Shown here: positions 44,054 to 53,193 of the stretch, piece after piece
Layout of the letters: the number at the start of each line of letters is the position of its first letter
Position numbering within the stretch: the first letter of the stretch is position 1
Origin: Candidatus Gastranaerophilales bacterium
GTDB lineage: Bacteria > Cyanobacteriota > Vampirovibrionia > Gastranaerophilales > Gastranaerophilaceae
Direction: 5' to 3'
NCBI GenBank assembly: GCA_900766355.1
Contig: CAAFVD010000009.1
Coordinates: 1-64,000 of the forward strand
Length of the DNA: 64,000 nucleotides
Made by a program: the position numbers and the translations under genes
The notes under the pieces: model-generated
The model's input: the letters and a program-made list of their open reading frames with translations, nothing else
The model's database searches: none
What the model was told of the DNA's origin: nothing

Positions 44054-44647
44054 GTGAAACATTCCGTTTGCATTTTTTGTTCCTCATCAGGAACTTTAGA
44101 CCAAAAATATTATGAACACTCTCGTGAATTAGGAGAACTTTTAGGCAAAAATAATTTCGACATCGTATATGGTGGTAGTCGTGTTGGTATGATGTACGAA
44201 GTTGCTAAAGCTTCAAAACTCAACGGCTCTAAAATTTTAGGCGTAATGCCAGAAAAATTACATAGCTTTGGGGTTTCATCAAACGAATGTGATGAATTTC
44301 ATTTGACAAAAGATATGCGTTCTCGAAAACTAAAAATGGACGAGCTATCAGATTCAATTATTGCACTCGCTGGAGGGTTTGGAACACTCGAAGAAGTTTC
44401 TGAAATGATTGTTCAAAAACAGTTGGGATATAACAACAAACCTATTGTTTTTCTGAATACAAACGGATTTTACAACGATTTATTCAAATTTTTTGATAAT
44501 ATTGTTGAAGGTTCTTTTGCCAAAAATACGGCTAAAGATTTATACTATATAGCAAAAACTCCGCAAGATGCAATCAAGTATCTGCTCAATTACAAATATG
44601 GAGATATCGAAATTTCGAAAGAAGATATCTATACAAAAGTAAACTAA
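44054..44647 (+). CDS. LOG-family nucleotide phosphoribohydrolase
   Basis: 197 residues from a GTG just after the previous stop, with GGAGG upstream. It has VYGGSRVGMMYEVA, MRSRKLKMDELSD and AGGFGTLEEVSE, the last replacing the usual P-GG-x-GT-xx-E with Ala before GG. The family hydrolyses N6-modified AMP and related nucleoside 5'-monophosphates to base and ribose 5-phosphate. It ends the rny cluster at a strong terminator. Confidence 0.85.
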   Translation: MKHSVCIFCSSSGTLDQKYYEHSRELGELLGKNNFDIVYGGSRVGMMYEVAKASKLNGSKILGVMPEKLHSFGVSSNECDEFHLTKDMRSRKLKMDELSDSIIALAGGFGTLEEVSEMIVQKQLGYNNKPIVFLNTNGFYNDLFKFFDNIVEGSFAKNTAKDLYYIAKTPQDAIKYLLNYKYGDIEISKEDIYTKVN

Positions 44648-44685
44648 TAAAAGACCCTCTTTCAAAAGAAAGAGGGTCTTTTATT
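44646..44685. terminator. Strong bidirectional terminator
   Basis: AGACCCTCTTTC pairs with GAAAGAGGGTCT around AAAA, with A- and T-runs outside. It separates the LOG gene from convergent clpX. Confidence 0.94.
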
Positions 44686-44699
44686 TTATTATTTTAATT

Positions 44700-46031
44700 C
44701 TATGCTATCTCTGCAGTATCCTTTTCAGGTTCTATTTTTGCTTGTTTTTCCTTTTTATGTAAGGGAATCAATGATGCAGAATCTTTGTTATTATTACGAG
44801 CCTCTACCATTTCTTTTGTGATAATAAATTTATCAATATCATTTTTAGAAGGTATATCATACATAATATCTAACATTAATTCTTCAACAATAGAACGTAA
44901 TGCTCTAGCACCTGTCTTACGTTTAAGAGCCTCTTGAGCAATTAATTCCACAGCATCAGGTTCAAACTCTAAATCTACCCCGTCCATTTTCAATAAGCAT
45001 TGATATTGTTTTAGGATAGCATTCTTAGGTTTTGTAAGAATCATTTTAAGAGTTTCTTCATCTAACGCATCAAGAACTGCATATATTGGAATACGACCAA
45101 TAAATTCAGGAATCAAACCGAACTTTAACAAATCTTCAGGTTGTAATTTCTTCAACATTCTAGCTGCTTCAAGTTCTTTTTCAGCTTTTGTTCCTGCACC
45201 TTTAGCACCAAATCCAATTGATGAGCCGTCTTTTACACGACGTCCAACAATCTTGTCTAAATCAACAAATGCACCACCAACAATAAACAAAATATTGCTT
45301 GTATCAATTTGAATAAATTCTTGATGAGGGTGTTTTCTTCCACCTTGAGGAGGAACATTTGCAACTGTACCTTCTATCATTTTTAATAGGGCTTGTTGCA
45401 CACCTTCACCTGAAACATCTCTTGTTATTGAAGTGTTTTCTGATTTACGTGCGATTTTGTCAATTTCATCTATATATATAATACCTCTTTCTGCTTTAGC
45501 AGAATCAAACTCAGCATTTTGATAAAGACGTAAAAGTATATTTTCTACATCATCACCAACATAACCTGCCTCAGTTAACGTAGTCGCATCTGCAACTGCA
45601 AAAGGTACATCTAGATATTTAGCAAGAGTTTGTGCTAACAAAGTTTTACCGCTACCTGTTGGACCAACTAATAAAATATTAGATTTTTGGATTTCAACAT
45701 CTGATTTATCCTTATTATGTTCTAATCTCTTATAGTGGTTATACACCGCAACTGACAAAACTTTTTTGGCATCATCTTGACCAACAATATGTTCATCAAG
45801 ATATGCTTTTATTTCGTGTGGTTTAGGAACAGATTTTAATTCTTCTTCAATAGATTGTTCACCTGACTCAGCATCTTTTTCTTTGTTTTCAAAGAATTCT
45901 TCATCTAGAATCTCGTTACAAAGTTCAACACACTCATCACAGATGTACACCTCAGGACCTGCAATTAATTTTTTTACTTGGTCTTGAGTTTTTCCACAGA
46001 ATGAACATTTTAATCTGCTATCACTTGACAT
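44700..46031 (-). CDS. clpX: ClpX unfoldase subunit
   Basis: 443 residues: N-terminal zinc-binding domain CSFCGKTQDQV...CDECVELC, AAA+ core with Walker A GPTGSGKTLLAQ, Walker B IIYIDEIDKI, pore loop GYVGDD, sensor region and a small C-terminal domain with KTGARALRSI. It unfolds tagged substrates for ClpP. The ATG has AGGAG. It is third in tig-clpP-clpX, the usual order in many bacteria. Confidence 0.97.
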   Translation of the reverse strand: MSSDSRLKCSFCGKTQDQVKKLIAGPEVYICDECVELCNEILDEEFFENKEKDAESGEQSIEEELKSVPKPHEIKAYLDEHIVGQDDAKKVLSVAVYNHYKRLEHNKDKSDVEIQKSNILLVGPTGSGKTLLAQTLAKYLDVPFAVADATTLTEAGYVGDDVENILLRLYQNAEFDSAKAERGIIYIDEIDKIARKSENTSITRDVSGEGVQQALLKMIEGTVANVPPQGGRKHPHQEFIQIDTSNILFIVGGAFVDLDKIVGRRVKDGSSIGFGAKGAGTKAEKELEAARMLKKLQPEDLLKFGLIPEFIGRIPIYAVLDALDEETLKMILTKPKNAILKQYQCLLKMDGVDLEFEPDAVELIAQEALKRKTGARALRSIVEELMLDIMYDIPSKNDIDKFIITKEMVEARNNNKDSASLIPLHKKEKQAKIEPEKDTAEIA

Positions 46032-46043
46032 TTTTATCTCCTA

Positions 46044-46628
46044 TTACACGTCTTTTGTAATAACTTTATCAATCATACCATACTCTAGAGCTTCTTCTGG
46101 AGTCATAATATAATCTCTATCTGTATCTTTTTCAATTTTACTTAGTGCTTGACCTGTATTAGATGCAAGAATTTCATTTAATGATTTTTTAATTCTCAAA
46201 ATTTCTGCAGCTTGAATTTCAATATCAGTTGCTTGACCTTGAGCACCACCTAAAGGTTGGTGAATCAATACTCTTGAATGAGGTAATGCCATTCTCTTAC
46301 CTTTAGCACCAGAAGATAGTAAGAAAGCACCCATAGATGCAGCTTGACCTAAACAGATTGTAGAGACATCTGCTCTGATGTGTTGCATTGTATCATAAAT
46401 AGCAAAACCAGCAGTTACACTTCCTCCAGGGCTATTGATGTATAACATAATATCTTTTTCTGGGTTTTCGCTGTCTAACAATAACATTTGAGCAACAATC
46501 AAGTTTGCTACCATATCATCAACAGGTGTTCCTAAAAAGATAATTCTTTCTCTTAACAATCTTGAGAAGATATCGAATGAACGTTCACCTCTACTTGATT
46601 GTTCGATTACTACAGGTACAAAACTCAT
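46044..46628 (-). CDS. clpP: ClpP protease subunit
   Basis: 194 residues. The catalytic Ser is in GQAASMGAFLLSSG, His in RVLIHQPLGG and Asp in KDTDRDYIM. It forms the proteolytic barrel docked with ClpX. It sits 12 nt upstream of clpX. Confidence 0.97.
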   Translation of the reverse strand: MSFVPVVIEQSSRGERSFDIFSRLLRERIIFLGTPVDDMVANLIVAQMLLLDSENPEKDIMLYINSPGGSVTAGFAIYDTMQHIRADVSTICLGQAASMGAFLLSSGAKGKRMALPHSRVLIHQPLGGAQGQATDIEIQAAEILRIKKSLNEILASNTGQALSKIEKDTDRDYIMTPEEALEYGMIDKVITKDV

Positions 46629-46661
46629 CTTACTTATCCTTTCTTTCTAATATTATACATT

Positions 46662-47963
46662 CTATTTTGCTTTAACAAAGTTTACTTTGTTATTTTCTGA
46701 TAAGAATTTCATAACTTTTTCATTCAATACTTGTTGAGAAAGTCCGTTAATCATACCAGGGTTTTTCAACATGTACTTAGTGAAAGTTTCTCTATCCATT
46801 TGATACATATTTGATAAAGATTCCATTTTTGAATCAAAATCAGATGGATCAACTTTTAGATTTTCTAATGATGCAACTTTATCAATTACTAAAGAGTTTT
46901 TAATTCTGAATTTTGCATCTTCGTTAATTTTTTCCATTATAGAATCAAGACCTTGAGTTTCTACTGCTTGATCCCAAGTGAAACCTTGAGAAGTTAATTT
47001 TTGTTTATACTCTTCTAACAATGTAGCAGCTTCTCTTTCAATCATAGAATCACTGATTTCAACTTCTGCATTTTCTAAAACTTTTTCAAAAATAGCTTTT
47101 TCTGAATTTTGTTTGTTTGTTGCTTCTTCTTGTTTATCAAGATAGCTTTGGATATCAGCTTTCAAATCATCTACAGTTTTGAAAGGTCCAACTTTTTGAG
47201 CAAACTCATCATTCAATTCAGGTAAAACTTTTGTTTTGATTTCATTGATTTTGCATTTGAAAGTTGCAGGTTGTCCAGCAAGTTTCTTTTCGTGATAAGT
47301 TTCAGGGAATGTTACATTAATTTCAAATTCTTCTCCCAATTCTCTATCAACTAATTGTTCCGCAAATCCTGGAATAAAGCTTGAATGTGCTAAATCTAAA
47401 GTATAGTTTTTAGCATCACCATGTTCAATTTTTTCACCGTTTGAATATCCATCGAAATCAAAAACGACAATATCATCTGATTTTGTTTTTCTATCTACAA
47501 CTAATTCTAATTTAGCTGATTGAAGAAGTAAGTTTTCTAAAGATTTATCAAAAGCATCTTTATCATTTTTGAATTCTTCTACATCAACTGTCATATCTTT
47601 ATATGTTTCTAATTTAACTTCTGGACGAAGTTCAATAACTGCTGAAATTTTTACATCTTTACCAACTTCATATTCATATTTTTCAACAGTTGGTTGAGTA
47701 ATAATATTTAATTCATTTTCTCTGATTACATTTCTAAAAATTTCAGGTAACAAAATATCAAGAGCTTCACTCTTAATTCTATCTGCACCAACATTTCTTT
47801 CTACAATATTTCTTGGAGCTTTTCCTTTTCTAAATCCAGGAATATTGATATATCTTGCATAATTTTTAACAGCTCTATTGTACGCATCTACTCCTTCTTT
47901 TGCAGGTATTTCAATTTCTAACCTTGCAATATTGTTTGATTCTTTTTGTAAATCTACTTTCAT
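46662..47963 (-). CDS. tig: Trigger factor
   Basis: 433 residues. The ribosome-binding segment is in GFRKGKAPRNIVE; a FKBP-like PPIase domain (about 150-245) and a long helical C-terminal arm follow. It is a ribosome-bound chaperone for nascent chains. AAGGG lies before the ATG. It leads the clp operon and is divergent from accD across 247 bp of AT-rich intergenic DNA. Confidence 0.96.
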   Translation of the reverse strand: MKVDLQKESNNIARLEIEIPAKEGVDAYNRAVKNYARYINIPGFRKGKAPRNIVERNVGADRIKSEALDILLPEIFRNVIRENELNIITQPTVEKYEYEVGKDVKISAVIELRPEVKLETYKDMTVDVEEFKNDKDAFDKSLENLLLQSAKLELVVDRKTKSDDIVVFDFDGYSNGEKIEHGDAKNYTLDLAHSSFIPGFAEQLVDRELGEEFEINVTFPETYHEKKLAGQPATFKCKINEIKTKVLPELNDEFAQKVGPFKTVDDLKADIQSYLDKQEEATNKQNSEKAIFEKVLENAEVEISDSMIEREAATLLEEYKQKLTSQGFTWDQAVETQGLDSIMEKINEDAKFRIKNSLVIDKVASLENLKVDPSDFDSKMESLSNMYQMDRETFTKYMLKNPGMINGLSQQVLNEKVMKFLSENNKVNFVKAK

Positions 47964-48125
47964 TTTTATTCCCTTATTTTTCTACTATATATCTATAAAT
48001 AACCATAATAAGAGTATCTCAAACAAAGTTTTAGTGCAAGTGCTAGGGTAAATTTGAACGAAATTAGAATAAGCTTTCTCAAATTATTAAATACTTAACA
48101 ATTCCTAATACAAACTTCATAAAAC

Positions 48126-48153
48126 TAGACTTATCAAATTTTTATTGTATAAT
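48126..48153 (+). promoter_or_regulatory. Promoter of accD-accA-prmA
   Basis: TAGACT (48126-48131), 16-bp spacer, TATAAT (48148-48153). The leader then contains the hairpin ACAGCA-GGTT-TGCTGT (48185-48200), directly before the AAAGGA ribosome site. Confidence 0.6.
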
Positions 48154-48210
48154 TGCAGATGTCAAATATAATTAGGGTATGGGGACAGCAGGTTTGCTGT
48201 AAAGGAAAAT

Positions 48211-49077
48211 ATGACAATACAAGAATGGTTTGATAAACGAAAAGAAGCTCAAATTGAACGCAGAACAAGAGAAGCTAAAATGGAAGCTGAATCAGTACCT
48301 GGACTTTGGGTTAAATGTGTTCACTGTGAAGCTCAACTTACAAAAAAAGAACTAGAAGATAATATGATGGTATGCCCGCTTTGCGAATACCATTTCAGAA
48401 TAAACGCAAAAACAAGAATCGCTCAATTATTTGATAAAGATTCTTTCCAAGAAATAAACAAGAATATTTTACCAACTGACCCATTGGATTTTGTTGATAC
48501 AATTTCTTATAAAACTAGATTGGAAAATGCTCATAACAAAACTAATCTTGATGAAGCAGTTATAACTGGTATCGGTACAATTAACGGTCACAAAGTCGCA
48601 GCTGCCATTATGGATTTTGATTTTATGGGTGGTTCAATGGGAAGTGTTGTTGGAGAAAAAGTTACTCGAGTTATAGAGGAAGCTATTAATCAAAAACTTC
48701 CTGTTATTGCAATTACCTCATCAGGTGGTGCTAGAATGCAAGAAAGTGCTTTATCACTTATGCAAATGGCAAAAACATCTTGTGCTTTATCAAGATTAGA
48801 TGAGGCTGGGCTTTTATACATTAATATTTTAACAGAACCTACATTTGGCGGTATTACTGCAAGCTTTGGTACATTGGGTGATATTATTATCGCTGAGCAA
48901 GGTGCAAGAATAGGGTTTGCAGGTAGAAGGGTTATTGAACAAACTATTCGTCAAAAACTTCCTGCAGATTTTCAAACTGCAGAATACCTTTTAAAATACG
49001 GTCAAGTTGATATGGTATTTAAGCGCTCAGAATTAAAAGATAAGTTAGCAAAAGTTTTGGAAATGCACGGAGTATAA
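48211..49077 (+). CDS. accD: Acetyl-CoA carboxylase carboxyltransferase, beta subunit
   Basis: 288 residues. An N-terminal C4 zinc ribbon (CVHC...CPLC) is followed by the crotonase-fold carboxyltransferase domain with FDFMGGSMGSVVGEK, SSGGARMQES and the GGITASFG oxyanion region. It transfers carboxyl from biotin to acetyl-CoA with AccA, giving malonyl-CoA. AAAGGA precedes the ATG. The accA start follows 1 nt after its stop. Confidence 0.97.
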   Translation: MTIQEWFDKRKEAQIERRTREAKMEAESVPGLWVKCVHCEAQLTKKELEDNMMVCPLCEYHFRINAKTRIAQLFDKDSFQEINKNILPTDPLDFVDTISYKTRLENAHNKTNLDEAVITGIGTINGHKVAAAIMDFDFMGGSMGSVVGEKVTRVIEEAINQKLPVIAITSSGGARMQESALSLMQMAKTSCALSRLDEAGLLYINILTEPTFGGITASFGTLGDIIIAEQGARIGFAGRRVIEQTIRQKLPADFQTAEYLLKYGQVDMVFKRSELKDKLAKVLEMHGV

Positions 49078-49078
49078 T

Positions 49079-50032
49079 ATGTCAGTATTGGAATTCGAAA
49101 AACCATTAGTCGAAATAGAAAAGAAAATACAAGAATTAAAAAAGATAAGTGCGGAGTCAGGCATGGACTTAGATAAAGAAATTGAGACATTTGAACAACA
49201 AGCAAATGATTATAAAAAAGAATTATATACCAATTTGAAACCTTCTCAAAAACTTCAAATTGCAAGACATCAAGAAAGACCAAATTTTCTTGATTACGTA
49301 AATTTGATTTGCGAAGATTTTGAAGAAATGCACGGAGATAGAACTGGTATGGACGATAGAGCCATTATCGGTGGTCTTGCAAAAATTGGTGATAAACGAG
49401 TTATGCTTGTCGGTACTCAAAAAGGTAAAACTACAAAAGAAAACCTTGAGTACAATTTTGGTATGCCACAACCTCAAGGATATAGAAAAGCTCTTAGACT
49501 TTTCTATCACGCAAACAAGTTTAATATGCCAATCGTAACACTTATAGACACCCCTGGGGCATATCCTGGTATTAGTGCAGAAGAAACAGGACAAGGTATT
49601 GCTATTGCCGTAAACTTAAAAGAAATGGCAAAACTTAGTGTTCCAATCATCGCTATTATTACTGGTGAAGGTTGTAGTGGTGGCGCTTTGGGTTTAGGTG
49701 TTGCAAACAAAGTCTTGATGCTTGAACATTCATACTACACAGTTATTTCTCCTGAAGGTTGTGCGTCTATTTTATGGAGAGATGCAACCAAATTTGCAGA
49801 TGCTGCAGATGCGTTGAAGATAACTGCTGATGATTTAATTAAATTCAATATTGTTGATGGAAAAATTCTAGAACCTGTTGGTGGTGCTCATACTAATCAT
49901 CAAGAAATGGGTGAGAATATGAAAAAAGCAATTTTGGACTCATTAAATGAATTGTCAGGCTTGTCTAAAGAAGAATTGAGAAATCAAAGATATGACAAAT
50001 TTAGACACATGGGTGCTTTTATCGAAGGTTAG
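49079..50032 (+). CDS. accA: Acetyl-CoA carboxylase carboxyltransferase, alpha subunit
   Basis: 317 residues. It begins with a helical pair, then RPNFLDYV, GDRTGMDDRAIIGGLA, GTQKGKTTKEN, DTPGAYPGISAEE and GEGCSGGALGLG. It is the partner of AccD, with both in stoichiometric order. The downstream prmA follows after 3 nt. Confidence 0.97.
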   Translation: MSVLEFEKPLVEIEKKIQELKKISAESGMDLDKEIETFEQQANDYKKELYTNLKPSQKLQIARHQERPNFLDYVNLICEDFEEMHGDRTGMDDRAIIGGLAKIGDKRVMLVGTQKGKTTKENLEYNFGMPQPQGYRKALRLFYHANKFNMPIVTLIDTPGAYPGISAEETGQGIAIAVNLKEMAKLSVPIIAIITGEGCSGGALGLGVANKVLMLEHSYYTVISPEGCASILWRDATKFADAADALKITADDLIKFNIVDGKILEPVGGAHTNHQEMGENMKKAILDSLNELSGLSKEELRNQRYDKFRHMGAFIEG

Positions 50033-50035
50033 TTA

Positions 50036-50935
50036 ATGGATAATTATTTAGAACTAAAAATATCTATTAATCCTAAAATGGAAGATACAGTTTCTTGCAT
50101 CTGTTTTGAGCAATTTAACTGTGAAGGTGTTGTTCTTGCAGAAGAAAAATACAAAGATTTAGAAATGGTATCAACAACTGAAGGCACTTTAAAAGTATTT
50201 TTAACTGACGAAAGTGAAAAAGACATAAACAAAATCAAGTCTGTCCTAAATGAAGAGAGAGAGTTTTTAAAACAACAAGGTTTGACAGACGAAGAATTGG
50301 GAACTTGGGATATTTCATTTGAAGAAAAAGCAAATGAGGACTGGTCAAAAAAATGGAAAGAAAATTGGGACGTAACCCACATTTCTGACAATGTTGTAAT
50401 TGTACCATCTTGGTTAAATTATCAACCAAAAGAAAACGAAATTGTTATTTCACTAGACCCTGGACACGCTTTTGGAACAGGTACTCACCAAACAACTCAA
50501 TTGTGTGTAACTGCGATGGAAGAATTCTTTAAAGAAGGAAGCATTGCAGATATTGGCACAGGTTCAGGAATACTTGCTATTATTGGTAAAAAAATGGGCG
50601 CTGATTATGTTTACGGTTGTGACAATGACCCTGATGTAATTGATGTTGCAAAAGAAAATGCTCAAAAAAACAATGCAGAGTGTATTTTTGAATACAAAAC
50701 TGCAGATATGTTATCTGAAAAATTTGATTTTGTATGTGCTAATATTCTACACAACGTACTCGCTATCATCATGCCAGATTTAAAAAATTTACTCAAACCT
50801 AATGGCAAACTTGTTTTGTCAGGAATTTTAGATGAAAAGAAACCTGTAGTCCTTGAGGCGATAAAAGAAAACGATTTAAAAATCCTAAAAACAAATCATC
50901 AAGACCAATGGATTTCTTTTGTTGTATCAAAATAG
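50036..50935 (+). CDS. prmA: Ribosomal protein L11 methyltransferase
   Basis: 299 residues. SAM-binding motif I is IADIGTGSGILAI (about residues 165-177); the PrmA marker GHAFGTGTHQTTQLC and NILHNVL, in place of the usual NIL-AN, follow. It trimethylates L11. The N-terminal substrate-recognition domain is present. Convergent with the GNAT gene, with only 11 bp between stops. Confidence 0.93.
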   Translation: MDNYLELKISINPKMEDTVSCICFEQFNCEGVVLAEEKYKDLEMVSTTEGTLKVFLTDESEKDINKIKSVLNEEREFLKQQGLTDEELGTWDISFEEKANEDWSKKWKENWDVTHISDNVVIVPSWLNYQPKENEIVISLDPGHAFGTGTHQTTQLCVTAMEEFFKEGSIADIGTGSGILAIIGKKMGADYVYGCDNDPDVIDVAKENAQKNNAECIFEYKTADMLSEKFDFVCANILHNVLAIIMPDLKNLLKPNGKLVLSGILDEKKPVVLEAIKENDLKILKTNHQDQWISFVVSK

Positions 50936-50946
50936 GATATTAAATT

Positions 50947-51600
50947 TTATAATTTTTTAGATAAAAACGAAGCGTATCTAGGATAATCTATACGTTCTTC
51001 TGCTAGATTTGTTATAAATTCTTTATCCTTAATATCAGAAAAACCTTGTTTTTCATAAAAAGGAACAGATTCATTGTAAGCAACAAGAAAAGTATCATCA
51101 TATCTACCTTTTGAGCTATCAATAACACTATCTACCAATTTTTGAGCCACATGATTATTTCGATATTCCTTATCGACTGCTAAAGAATCAATATATAATG
51201 TTTTATCGTTTTTAACTTTGTCTGTAATATTTAATGGAGTAGATACAATACCAGCACAGAGTTCATCTTTTGAATTTTTACCCATAAGAACAGTTGTATC
51301 AGGATTTTTTATAATTTTTTTATACTCTGGCACCATATTATCTTTTACAAAACTATTATATATTTTTTTATTGAATGTTGGGGTATCTTTTCTACAAAAT
51401 TTCCAAAACGGATGAGCAGATTGATTAGCAAAATTATCTAAAAAGAAACTTGCCATATTTTGCAAAAAAGAATTACTTACTTTTTTATTATAATCAATTT
51501 CTTTAAACGTAATAACGTCATTTTTTGTTTTTACGGTAAAAGGCTTTACTGGATTATTCAACGATGTAAAACCTAAAGTTCCTCTAACTTTAATATCCAT
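50947..51600 (-). CDS. GNAT-family acetyltransferase with LGFTS tag
   Basis: 217 residues; GGAG lies 7 nt before the ATG. The N-terminus has LGFTS (9-13), a form of the short tag shared by other proteins here. The GNAT core appears later: LYIDSLAVDKEYRNNHVAQKLVDSV contains the beta4-alpha3 acetyl-CoA site, and VPFYEKQGF is the motif B end. The substrate is unknown. It has no partner gene. Confidence 0.78.
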   Translation of the reverse strand: MDIKVRGTLGFTSLNNPVKPFTVKTKNDVITFKEIDYNKKVSNSFLQNMASFFLDNFANQSAHPFWKFCRKDTPTFNKKIYNSFVKDNMVPEYKKIIKNPDTTVLMGKNSKDELCAGIVSTPLNITDKVKNDKTLYIDSLAVDKEYRNNHVAQKLVDSVIDSSKGRYDDTFLVAYNESVPFYEKQGFSDIKDKEFITNLAEERIDYPRYASFLSKKL

Positions 51601-51769
51601 AATTCAGCTCCATACTTATACTAAAACCGCTAAAAAATAAATTTGCTATCTTTAGTTAATAAAATTGTAAACATTTTTTAACATTTTTAATCTAAAAAGG
51701 CAATTTTTTATCTTGTATATACTTTATATATACATAAGAAATAAATAATTAGGAAATAGGAGAAATATA

Positions 51770-52321
51770 ATGGGTTTCGATATTAATGGTTTTAAAAACG
51801 CTTTCTTTTCAGCTATGAGAAATGCAGGTAACATTGAAACAAAGGACTCACAAATCAATACTGAAAAAGAAGTTAAAGAAGCTAAAAATGTTCAATCAGC
51901 TTTCAAAAACCAATTAGCAAATATTAGTGACCCTATTGGTGATTCTTTCACTAAATCAAATAATACTCAAGCTAAAGGTGAATTTGATGAAGTTTCTGTT
52001 AATGATTTGATGGCTTTACTTGATGATAAAGAATTAAACATTGATAAAGTTAATACATATATCGAAGAAAAACCTGTGAAAGCCGATACAAAATCAACTC
52101 TTGGTGCTCTTGACAAAACTAAAGCCTCTAAAGAAACAAGAGAAATGGCTGAAATATCTGATGCTGATACAGATGCAGTAAACTTCCATACAGATATGGC
52201 TATCGCAAGTGGCAGAATCAACGAAGAAAACAAACAAGTTGAATCAAGCGAAGAAGGAATGGATATTCTAGGACCAAAATTCTATGATGCATTTATGGAA
52301 GCATTATATGCTACTGCATAA
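51770..52321 (+). CDS. Acidic hypothetical protein
   Basis: 183 residues with AGGAG before the ATG. The sequence is Asp/Glu/Lys/Asn-rich, largely helical and unstructured in prediction, starting MGFDINGFKNAFFSAM. There is no signal peptide and no known domain. It stands alone, with a promoter-like TATATATAC upstream and a terminator at 52422-52446. Function unknown; probably a lineage-specific protein. Confidence 0.65.
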   Translation: MGFDINGFKNAFFSAMRNAGNIETKDSQINTEKEVKEAKNVQSAFKNQLANISDPIGDSFTKSNNTQAKGEFDEVSVNDLMALLDDKELNIDKVNTYIEEKPVKADTKSTLGALDKTKASKETREMAEISDADTDAVNFHTDMAIASGRINEENKQVESSEEGMDILGPKFYDAFMEALYATA

Positions 52322-52421
52322 ACTAAATTTATTGATAAGAAAACTTTATAAAAAGGTTTCTCTTGTCAACCCTATGTGGGAAATTAGGGAAAGATAGTAA
52401 GATAAGATTAAGTTAAGATTT

Positions 52422-52446
52422 GCGACACTTCGTGTCGCTTTTTTTA
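52422..52446 (+). terminator. Intrinsic terminator after the acidic protein
   Basis: GCGACAC-TTC-GTGTCGC is followed by TTTTTTT. A second hairpin, CCCTA...TAGGG, lies upstream at about 52370-52390. Confidence 0.92.
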
Positions 52447-52570
52447 TTGATATATTATTCATAGAATTTTACAATCTTATATATTTCTGTAAATTATTAT
52501 TAAGAATTATGCAAATTTTTATATTAGAAGGTTTAACATATTTAGATGTATGTTTATGAAAGGTATATAA

Positions 52571-53014
52571 ATGATGCCATCTGCGATAAAAAACATTTTA
52601 CCCAAACAATTAAAAACAAATACTGAAAAGCCTCAACCTAAAACAAACACTGCTATTGCTTCTCGCAAAGACAATTATAATAGCGGAAAGGCTGGTGTTT
52701 TATTTGGTATTGGTGCTGGAGTCAGTGATGCTTTTATAACTGTTACATCTGCTAAAAACTCAACAAAAAAATCAATCAATGATTATAAAAAATTTTCTTT
52801 TGCTGAAAAAAAATCAGCTATTAGAGGTTTACACGCAAATGGATATAATGTAAGACAATTTAAAGAGCACATAAAAGACATTAATGAACTTTCTATTCCT
52901 AAAGTTATGGTCAAAAGAGCTTTAATTTATGCTGGTATTATTGGTTTATTTGGGCTTGGTATTGATTTAATAAAAAATCATAATAACAAACAAGCTAATT
53001 CTAAACAAAGTTAA
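52571..53014 (+). CDS. Small membrane protein, unknown function
   Basis: 147 residues; GAAAGG precedes the ATG. The N-terminus is Lys/Pro/Asn/Thr-rich, residues about 40-58 form a Gly/Ala hydrophobic stretch, a Lys-rich helical segment follows, and a second hydrophobic helix (about 118-134) precedes an Asn/Lys tail. No family is recognised. It lies between an acidic orphan and the SLH protein and is not obviously in an operon. Confidence 0.65.
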   Translation: MMPSAIKNILPKQLKTNTEKPQPKTNTAIASRKDNYNSGKAGVLFGIGAGVSDAFITVTSAKNSTKKSINDYKKFSFAEKKSAIRGLHANGYNVRQFKEHIKDINELSIPKVMVKRALIYAGIIGLFGLGIDLIKNHNNKQANSKQS

Positions 53015-53155
53015 AACCCAATTATAAAATATACATAGCGTTAGTTATTTCATACAAATTTTTAATAATCCTATATTACATTTTATATAGCCTCACTAAA
53101 TAACCGTTGTTACCAATGAAACAAGTGAAGTTTACCTCAATAATTTATTAGTTAG

Positions 53156-53181
53156 TTTTCTTGGCATCGGAACCAAGAAAA
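53156..53181 (+). promoter_or_regulatory. 5'-UTR hairpin touching the ribosome site of the SLH gene
   Basis: TTTTCTTGG (53156-53164) pairs perfectly with CCAAGAAAA (53173-53181) around CATCGGAA. The right arm directly abuts AAGGAGG (53181-53187), the ribosome site of the SLH gene. Confidence 0.7.
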
Positions 53182-53193
53182 AGGAGGTTAAAA

